NCBI GenBank assembly: GCA_963575745.1
Contig: CAUYUJ010019897.1
Span: 134,910 to 168,678 of the forward strand
Reading direction: 5' to 3'
From: Prorocentrum cordatum
Lineage: Eukaryota > Sar > Dinophyceae > Prorocentrales > Prorocentraceae
DNA length: 33,769 bases
Of this stretch, positions 9,080 through 18,500 are shown one piece after another; the first letter of the stretch is position 1, and every line of letters starts with the position of its first letter. The position numbers and the translations under genes are program-made. The notes beneath the pieces are model-generated. The model was not told where the DNA came from, did no database searches, and saw only the letters and a list, made by a program, of their open reading frames with translations.

Positions 9080-9930
9080 CACTGTCCAGCGAGGTGCCTC
9101 CCCACTCGGGGATCCCAAATGACACGCCGCTTCCACAGGCGCTGCCGCACGTGTCGCCGTTCTGCCCCCGCGGGGCTCCAGCGGAGGGGCCCCCCGTGTC
9201 GCCTCCCCGCCCTCCCCGCACGGACATGCCAAAAACCTCGCTTGCCGCCAGTTCCTGAGCCATGGGGAGTTCAGCAGAACGCCCCCTCCACCCCCCTAGG
9301 GTTAAATCGGGCATGTCCCTCTACAGGAGGGATATCCCAAAATAGTCAAAACATAATCGGGGGATATTGTTTTAAAAGCATGTGTGAACATTTTGTGCGT
9401 GTTGTTTGTGTAGTTTTATTGTTTCGCCCAAAATCCCCCTGTAGGGGGACAGGCCCGACCTAATCCTAGGGGTCCTCGGGGAGGTCAGATGCCAGAACGA
9501 GGCCGCGCCTTCCTGAGCGCTGCCAGGTGCAGAAAATGCCACCACTTCCCGAGACCCACTTGGGAAGTCCAGCAGAGCGCTGCTTTCTGCGGGCATCCAG
9601 GCTAGACATCGCCTCCCCTGTGCGTTGCCGAACGCAGACGCGTCGCTGGTTTCTGGGCTCCAAGGGAGTCCACGCCGCAAAGATGTCCAAACCAGGTTCC
9701 GTTTTCCTGAGCACTGGAAGATTAGAGCCATCTCCACGTCCGAAGCCTCTGTCGAGTCCAGCAGCGCGTCATACCGAAGCAATACCTTGCCCCCCAGGGT
9801 GCTGCCAAACGCTGGCATGATACAACTTTTTCAAACCCCTGGGAGGTCCAGCGCAGTGGCCCCCCACGGGCATCCAAACTTGACCTAGCGTTCCCGGGGC
9901 CGTCAAACGCCGTATTCGGGTTAGGTATTC
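9080..9930. repeat. Diverged 65-80 bp tandem repeats, interrupted by a MITE
   Basis: Units share GTCCAGC(A)GMG, GGGCATCCA-ACT-GAC and GCCRAACGC. The clearest lie at about 9568, 9757 and 9848, with a weaker one near 9085. The family B MITE at 9302-9464 splits the region. Confidence 0.5.
9302..9464. mobile_element. 163-bp MITE, family B copy 2, 7-bp target duplication
   Basis: The left end TTAAATCGGGCATGTCCCTC and the right end AGGGGGACAGGCCCGACCTA are inverted repeats. CCTAGGG flanks both sides (9295-9301 and 9465-9471). The core is AT-rich and non-coding. Confidence 0.8.
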
Positions 9931-10397
9931 CCGCTTATCCCACCCTTCCCTCGCGTTGGCTTTGCTTCCGCACGCCTTCGTCTTCTGAGGCATTGTTGCT
10001 CGCAGCTGAGCCTTCTCCCTCTTCCGTCGCGGCTGCGCCTTTTCCCCTTTTTCCCTAGGTGCCTTCGCCTTTAACCGTAGCCAGATGCACACCTGCATCA
10101 CCTGGGTCCTCTGGGGGAAAGGGTAGGGCATGGCCTCGAGCGATCACGAACCTGCCGACCTGCCGAAGACGCCCGTGCGCATCCTCCGCGAGCCGCGGAG
10201 GGGCCCTTCGCGTCGGGCGGCTCGCAGGAGGCCTCCTCGGGGAGCCCGCCTCCTCCTCTCCTGCGGCTCCCGCCCGTGCTGCTGCTGCTCCTCCCCCGTC
10301 CTCCCCGCCCCACTCCGCAGCCAAGCCGGCTCGGCGGTCCGCGCGGCGCGAGGCCGGGGGGGCCGACTGTGCCGCGGCGCGTGCCCGGCCCGACCAC
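9931..10397. other. Upstream region of the VTC4-like gene
   Basis: No gene is recognised. From about 10130 the sequence becomes very GC-rich (Arg/Pro/Ala-coding in all frames). An upstream in-frame ATG at 10059 would lengthen the VTC protein by 113 low-complexity residues. The ATG at 10398 is preferred because SPX domains begin at the protein N-terminus. No spliced-leader acceptor could be fixed. Confidence 0.45.
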
Positions 10398-10438
10398 ATG
10401 GGGATCACCGAGCTCATCGAGTCGCGCGCCCCGGAGAG
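10398..10438 (+). CDS. VTC4: VTC4-like exon 1 (SPX start)
   Basis: ATG opens MGITELIESRAPE, and the final AG joins G of exon 2 to give ER-YKQYYLKY. The donor is GC (GAGAG then GCATC). Starting here puts the first SPX helix at residue 1, as in the family. Confidence 0.75.
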
Positions 10439-12484
10439 GCATCAGGGGCAGCGATAGGGGGGGGACAGGCGCAGGGGGGGATGCATCGAAGCGTGGGGGA
10501 TCGCCCACTGGTCGCCGATAGGGGCCCGACAGCCCAAACCTGCCCAGGAAGGTTCGGATCTGCTGCCAAGGGCCTGTCGCCGATGGCTATCGAGGGCGAC
10601 GCATCGCCGATTCTGGGTCGATGCATCCCCCCATGATGCCAGCCCCCCCCCTAGTCGTTGCCCCTCGAGGTACAAGCAGTACTACCTGAAGTATGCCCAG
10701 CTCAAGATGATGAGCGCGTTTTCCACCACCACCACCATAAGTTGGATGGGGCGAAGGGGGAGGAGGAGGAGGAGGAGGAGGAGGAGGAGGAGGAGGAGGG
10801 AGGAGGAGGAGGACCCCCCCCTCCAACTTATGGTGGTGGTGGTGGAAAACACGCTCATCACAAGAGCCTCGTGCTGGAGCTGGCGGAGGACGCCTCGCCC
10901 CCGCGGAGCCGCTTCATGTCCGCCGAGCTGATGGACCTCGGCGGCCGGCCGGTGGGCCGCTTCCAGGCGACGGGGGCGCAAGCTCGACGAGGGTGGTCGG
11001 CGATCGATGGCGAGGAAGCCTCCTCCTCCTCCTCCTCCTTCCTCCTCCTCCCTTTTCCCTCCTCCTTTTTCCTCCTTCCCTTCCTCCTCCTCTCCTCCGC
11101 CTCCTCCTCCCCCCTCTCATCCTCCCCCTCCTCCTCCGCCTCCTCCTCCTCCTCCTCCTCCTCCTCCTCCTCCCTCCTCCTCTCCTCTCTCCCCCTCCTC
11201 CACCTCTCCTCCTCCTCCTCCGCCTCCTCCTCCTCCCCCTCCCCCCCTCCTCCTCCTCCTCCTCCTCCTCCTCCTCCTCACTCCTCCTCCGCCTCCTCCC
11301 TTTTCCTCCTCCCTTTTCCTCCTCCTCCTTCTTCTCCTCCCTCCCCCTCCTCCTCCTCCTCCTCCCCCTCCTCTCCCTCCCCCTCCCCCTCCCCCTCGCG
11401 GTCGGCGATCGATGGCGAGGAAGCACGTTTCTCAGAGGAGGAAACGGTACCCATGCCTCTAGCCTCCCCTCGTTTTCCCCTTCTTGGGCCTCCCTGGTCT
11501 CCGTCGTCGTCACCGCTGGATTCGCCTCGAAATCCTGGTCAGAACGCACCCCAGGAGAGGTCCGGGGAGTAGCGGCATCGGCACCTCTTGGTCTCCCCAT
11601 GTGTCGGGTACATAGCCAGGACCCCAGGTGTGGGGACCCCTGGTGATATGATAGGGCTCCGGGGCCCCGAGGTCTGCCAGGATCATTATAGACCAGGTCT
11701 GCCGCAGCGGGTGTTTTTCCGGCGGCAGCAGTTCCGTTATCGGGGGCGGAAAAAGAGGGGGGGTGATGACTAGGGGGGGGGGGGGATATCATGGCGTGGG
11801 CCATGATATTTCCCCAGATTTCATGGCGCCTCTTCTTATTTCATTACGTTCCTGGCCCCCCCGCTAGGCCGCGCACATGCCGCCGGTCATGATTTGCAGC
11901 CCCCCTCTTGGACACCCCCCTCTTGGCCGCTCCCAAGGTTAGTGGACCAGGGCAGGGGGGGCGTCCCCGAGTACATATCACTAAACTAGGTCCCCGTAAG
12001 CCCAGTTCTGCCAACGACCGAGTGTTGCTAAATCATCTTCAGATGTCTAACCAATGTTTTGAACACGTCGCAAAACAAGTAAAACATGGTTTGAAGCATG
12101 TTGAGAGTATTTGTTTGAAAGCATTTGCTTAACATACGAGGGAAGACTACAGCAAAACGAGCACGGAAGGCACAGCTCAGATTGCTCAGCTCGAGCCCTG
12201 CCAGGAGATGCTGCAGGCCGAGCTGAGCAAGGTCAACCAGTTCGCCTGCGTGAAGCACGAGTCGCTCTTCCTCGACCTCCGCCGGTGCTGCGAGGACTGC
12301 AAGAGCATCAGGCCAGACGATCTGGAGGATCGGCCCCTCCTCCTCCTCCTCCTCCTCCTCCTCCTCCTCCTCCTCTCTTTTCCTCCTCCTCCTCCTCCTC
12401 CTCGTCCTCCTCCTCCTCCTCCTCATCATCATCATCATCATCAGCATCATCAGCATCAGCATCATCATCATCATCATCATCATC

Positions 12485-12522
<38 letters not shown>

Positions 12523-15500
12523 TCATCCTCCCTCCTCCTCCTCCTCCTCCCTCCTCCTCCTCCCCTCCTCCTCCTCCGCCTCCCTCCTCCTCCTCCTCCT
12601 CCCTCCTCCCCCTCCGCCCTCCTCCTCCTCCTCCCTGCCCTCCTCCTCCTCCTCTCTCCCCTCCTTCCTCCTCCTTGCCCTCCTTCTCCTTCTCCCTCCT
12701 CCTCCTCCTCCTCCTCCTCCTCCTCTTCCTCCTCCTCCTCCTCCTCCTCCTCCTCATCCTCCTCCCTCCTCCTCCGCCTCCTTCTCCTCCTCCTCCGCTA
12801 GAGGTCCGCCAGATTTCTCGGATCGGCGGCGACCTCTGGCGCCGCCCCGGGCTCGCTCTGCGCGCCAGGAGAGGGGGGTCCAGCGCCGACCCAGGAAGTC
12901 CGCTCGGACCTCCGGGAGCACGTGTTGACGCCGTGCTTCTTCCACCAATCCGCGTGGGCTCCCGACGGCCTTCTGCCTCTGCGCCGCCTCGGCGCGTGTG
13001 GCCCCCCCTCGAGGAGACGGCCAGCCGCATCGACAAGCTCGGCGAGGAGATCTGCCACCTGGACACCTTCGTGAGGCTGAACTACCAGGCCCCGCGCGGC
13101 GCGCACGGGGGGGGGGGGGGGAGGAGGCGGCGGAGGGGGAGGAGGAGGAGAGAGGAGGGGAGGGGAGGAGGAGGAGGAGGAGGAGAGAGGAGGAGGGGGG
13201 GGGGGGCCAGCGCGAGCGGGGCGGCCCCCTCGGGAGGCGGGGGAGCTCCGCAGGGCAGCGGGGGGGCCTTCGGAGGAGGGCCCCTGCCCTCCCCGGGGTG
13301 GCGCGCCTGCCTTCCTGGTGGGCAGGGGGCTGTCGAAGAGGGCCCCTGCCTTCTGCGAAGCACTCTCTGGAAGGCAGGGGCCTTCGAACAACAGGCTAAG
13401 GGCTAAGCCATGATCAACATATGGTAAAGAAAGAAAGCAAGAGGTGAAAACAAGAGACTAAAAGAAAGGAGGGCATGGGGCCTTCGACGAAGGCCCCAGG
13501 CCCCTGCCTTCTGGGACGCGCGCCGCCCTCCTGGAGCCCCCCCCCCCTCGCGCCACGCTCTTCCCTGAGTTCCGACGCTCGCGAAAGGACGTGACCGGAG
13601 CCCTGGGCCCCATCCCCTCGGCATCGCTCGGACGTGTGCGTTCTTTCTCGCCCGGGATCATCGAGGAGCATCCTGGTTCATTCAGCAGACAGGCACGCGC
13701 GAAATCGACAAACGCACAGGGAGTGGACGTCCGAGCGATGGCCAGTCCTTGTGATGGCCCAGGGGCCCGAAACCAGAGTGCAACGCCCGGTGCGACAAAG
13801 CTGCAACGCCCAGATCTGAGGATTGTGCGCGCCGCCAAACAGCGCCTCCCCTGAGATCCGACGTCGCGACAAACATTGCAACATCGTGCAAGTCCGCGCC
13901 CAGAGCCACGGACCCCATCTTTCTGCATCCTTTTTCGAGCTGGACCGAGCTGTGAGGGCCCCGGGACCAGAAAAATGGCGAGAACGCCCGGCTCGAAGAG
14001 ATTGGGCCGCCAGGATCTCAGGGTCGCGCGCGCGCGGCCGACAGGCCTTCCAGAAGCTCACGCAGAAGTTCGACTCGTGCCTCGGCGTCAGCGGCAGCGC
14101 GCTCTTCGTGGCCGGACTGCACTACGAGCCGTTCTGCAACGTCCGCTTCGACGACATCTGCAGCTTCGGAGGGGGGCCGGTCGGGGCGACGGCGGCCTTC
14201 CCAGGCGTTTTTGAATGCAGCAGCTGGTTTTTGACTTCCCCCCCAAAAAAAAATCCCAGGCGCTTTTTGGTGCACTCCAAAGCCAGGTTTTTGGATTCAG
14301 CGAAATTCCCAGTCGCTCTCGAATTCCAAATTCGAAAAATTTCCCAGGCGCTTCTGAATTCAAAAACAAGGTTTTCGAATTCAAAAATCCCTGGCGTTGT
14401 TGAATTCAAGAACCAGTTCTTTGACTTCAAATAGAGTTTTCCGCACTCAGAGACTTGTCACACGGTCACACGGGGCGGTTTCGCCCCGGTGCGGGCCCCC
14501 CGGGGCCATCGCATATCGATCGGGTTCGACACTGGCAGCAGAAAGACGGGGCCTGGGCCCCTGGTCCTGCTGCTCCGCGGTTGTTGTGCCTCTTCGCAGC
14601 GCAGGGTCTCAGGGCTGGCGTTTGCGTCCCGGCGTTTGCGTCCCTCCTGGGCCTCCTGGAGTTTCTCGTCGCCGCGGCTGGACGTCCGCGCCGACGAGCG
14701 CGTCCCGTCGAGCAAGCGAGGCCCGCGAGCGCCGACGAAGAGTTCGGCCCACGGCCGGCCGCCGACCCGCGGTGGTGTCAGGAGCTCTTGGCCACATCTC
14801 GGCAGGGGGCGCGCCCGTGCAGCGGACGCTCGGCTCGGGGGGCCTCCGCCGAACGGAGCCTGGAGGAGGAGGAGGAGGAGGAGGAGGAGGAGGAGGAGGA
14901 GGAGTAGAGGAGGATAGGAGGAGAGGAGTGATGACGAGGAGAGGCGGGGAGGGAGTCTGAGGAGGAGGAAGTAGTAGGAGGGAGAAGGAAGGAGGAGGAG
15001 GAAGTAGGCGGAGGAGGAGGAAGGCGAGGAGGAATGAGAGGAAAGAAAAAAGGCGGAAGGAGAGGAGGGGAAGGAGGAGGAGGTGAGGAGAGATTGAGAG
15101 GAGGAGGAGGAGGAGAAGGAGGAGGAGGCGCCGTGCGCCAGGGACCGATCTTGAGAGGATCTGGGCCGGGTGGGAGGATCGCCTTTGTCTCAGCTGGCCC
15201 TCCTCCGAGCATCCTGCTCGGCCTCGCTTGGGCCCGCTGGCGCAGCTCGCAGATGGCGGAGCAGAGCAAGGACGCCACGTGGAAGCCGCCGGAAAGCTTC
15301 ATCCGCAACACCGCGAAGTATTGGGTGCACCCAGACAAGGTCCTTCTCCTCCTCCTCTTCCTCCTCCTCCTCCTTGTCCTCCTCCTCCTCCTCCTCCACC
15401 TTGCCCTCGTCCTCCTCCTGCTCCTCCTCCTCCTCCTGCTCGTCCTCCTCCTCCTCCTCCTCCTCCTCCTCCTCCTCCTCCTCTTCCTTGCCGTCTTCCT

Positions 15501-18500
15501 TGCCCTCCTCCTCCTCCTCCTCCTCCTCCTCTACCTCCTGCTCTCTCCTCTTCTCCTTTCTCTTCTGTCTTGTCAGGCCCGAGCGTCGAAACAATTCACC
15601 GCCTCTCGCCCCTCCGCACGTGCCCTCCTTCCCCCGCCCCTCCCCCCGCAGCAGTCGTGTGCTGCCAGAGGTGATCCTGGTCCAAGGTGGCCCCAGCCTT
15701 CCCAGAGAGGCCCCGGTCGCCTTCCGAGAGCCCTTCGCGAGGCCCGGGGGGCTCCAGGACGGCGCGAAAGGTTGCGGGCACTTGGGGGCCAGGACCACCT
15801 CTGACACGTCATGTTGCACACGAGGGGTACCTTGTCTGTCCCACCGCGCCGCTGTCCTCGTGGAGTCCGCATCGAGTCCATGCCGAACGCGTCGAATCCG
15901 CGGCGAATTCGCGGATGCAAGAAGGTACCGCAATTCATTGGGCAGACAAGGTCGCCCAACGAAAAGATGCAACGTAACTTCCGAAGGTCGTGCTGCTGAA
16001 GAGCCGCATCGTGAAGCACCTGCCCTACCTCATCTTCGGCGCCAGCGAAAAGGAGCAGGAGAAGCTCCTCGACCCCTTCGCGCTGCTCGACCTCGAGTAC
16101 GAGGGCTTCGAGCGTCAGTCCGCTGCGAACGCGTACTCTGGCAACATGGAGGAATCGGAGAAGAAAGCATGCACAAAAATGCAGGAGAGGACCGCGGGGA
16201 TCTCTTCGATCGTCGTTGGACCCCATGGTGGCGCCGCTGGCGCCGCCCCCGGCTCGCGCCGCGCGCCAGGAGAAGGGGGTCCAGCGCCGATCCAGGAAGT
16301 CCGCGCGGTTCTCCGAAGTATTCTCCGACCCCTCCCCCTCCTCCTCCTCCTCCTCCTCCTCCTCCTCCTCCTCCTCCTCCTCCTCCTCCTCCCCTCCTCC
16401 TGCCTCCTCCCCCTCCTCCTCCTCTCCTCCTCCTCCTCCTCCTCCCTCCTCCTCCTCCCCTCCTCCCCCCCTCCTCCTTCTCCTCCTCCTCCTCCTCCTC
16501 CTGTGCCGTCTTGTATTCTCCGACCCCTCCCCCGGCATCCGATGTCTACAGTTTGCTCAATGCGGTGTCCCCAGATGTCCCGGCCTTTTCCCCGGAGGCC
16601 CGGTCTCATCCCGGGCCGGGGCGATGTTTCGGCCGTCCTGGAGCCGGGCGAGGGCCCCCCAGGGGCCGAAGACGGCCCGGAACTTGCCGTCGCGTTTGTT
16701 TCGCGACGCGAGCATGCTGACGCTGCTTCTGTCCCTCCTCCTCCTCCTCCTCCTCCTCCCTCCTCCTCCGCCTTCTCCCACCTCCCTCCTCCTCCTCCTT
16801 CTCCTCCTCCTCCTCCTCCTCCACCTCCTCCTCCTCCTCCTCCTCTTCCTCCTCTCGAGGAGGCGCAGATCCTCAACTCGGTCTACTTCGACAGCCCAGA
16901 CGCGTCGTCCTACCGAGAGCGCATCCGCCGCGAGGAGGGCGCGCGCCTGGTGCGCTTCCGGTGGTACGGCGAGAACAACTGGGAGCCGGACAAGGAGATC
17001 TACGTCGAGAGGAGCCTCCGATAGTTTGGCTCGAAGAAGAAGTGGCATAAGCATACACCGTCGGAGTTCCTCGCTTTAGCTCGAAGAAGACGCATGGCAT
17101 AAACATAAACTGTCGGAGCTCTTCGCTTCAGCTCGAAGAAGAAGCACGACGTACACAAAAACTGCCGGAGCTCCTCGCGGATTTCCTGTGTCTGCGCCGG
17201 AAAGCCTTGGCGGCGACTCCGGCGCCGCCCCCGGCGCGCTCCGCGCGCCAGGGAGTGGGGTTCGGCGCAGATCCAGAAAGTCCCTTCTTGACTGCTCCCT
17301 ATCCCGATCCCCATCCCGAGCCCCCCCATCACACCACCCCAGTGGGGGATATGCCTCGCGAAGCCCGGCAGGAACGGCTTGCATCCCCCCTGTTCTCATA
17401 CGCACTTCTCCGAGGGAGTAGAGCTCAGAGGCGATTAATGCGTACGCGCCGCGTCGTTCGGGATTTTTCTGGCCGTTTCGCTAGGGACATCCTCGAAATT
17501 CTAAAAACCAGTGGCACCTCTCACACAGATCGTGACGTCAGGGTCCAAAACACATTGGAACTTCAACATGTTAACGTAAAACCGTCAAAAACACATGGTA
17601 TTTTCAATAATGTTGACCCCGATTCTCAGAGAATGGCGGTTTCGCTAGAAACATCCTCCCAAAATCGAGCCCCGACGTACCTTTGGTACCCCAAACCCCG
17701 CCTCGGAGCCTCCCCTGGGCCTCCTGGAACCTCCTGGGGCTTTCTGTACCTTCTGGTACCCCAGACCCCGCCTCGGAACCTCCTGGGGGTCTCCTGGAAC
17801 CTCCTGGGGCCTCCTGAGGCCTCCTGCGGCCTCCTGGAGCCTCTTGGGGCCTCCTGGAGACTGCTTGGGGTTTCCTGGGGCCTTCTGAGGCCGCCTGGGG
17901 CCTCCTGGGGCCTCCTGGGGCTTCAGAACTGCATGGGCACACAGAGACACAAATCACACCCAACACATCACACGCTAGACGAACATAACACACACACACA
18001 CAACCTACAACGCACAGAAAACACGCACAACACAGAGCACACATCACACACACCCACACAACACTCACAATCCTGGGGCCTCCTGGAGCCTCTTCCGGTA
18101 TCCAAGTCGGGCCTCCTGAGGCTTCCTGGGGGGCCTTGATACACACATCGAAAGGTGTGGCAACCCCACTTGCGCTCGAGTGCGACCTCGCTATTGCATT
18201 TCGCTCCCAGCAGCTATCCTTCTCCTCTTCTCCTCCTTCTCTTTCCCTCCACAAATTGTCTGGTGAAACAAATCGACTGGTGGGAATCGTGCTTGCACTT
18301 CACACTTTCGCCTGAGACATCCTCGCGACTCTGGGTTCCCAGATGCCCTGAGCTGAGGTGGTCAGGCCACTTTCGCCTGGGACATCCTCGCAACGGTGAC
18401 CTCGGAGAGGCATTGCCCTCGTCGATCCTCCTGCTCGATCCCCAATCCTTTAGTGGGGGCTCTTACTCGATCTTAAATTCTACTGCGTTCACCTCCTGCC

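Noticed and set aside
8946-9110. Open segment NVVVYRGFLRILWRRRREIQ after GACCAG
   Set aside because: It resembles an exon by position but matches no family I recognise and leads into diverged tandem repeats.
10059-10397. Upstream ATG in frame with VTC4 exon 1
   Set aside because: It would add a low-complexity Pro/Ala/Arg extension before SPX, which normally sits at the very N-terminus; kept only as an alternative.
17020-17040. AGTTTGGCTCGAAG as a spliced-leader relic
   Set aside because: It matches only part of the DinoSL, with an inserted base, and is one unit of the 51-bp tandem repeat.
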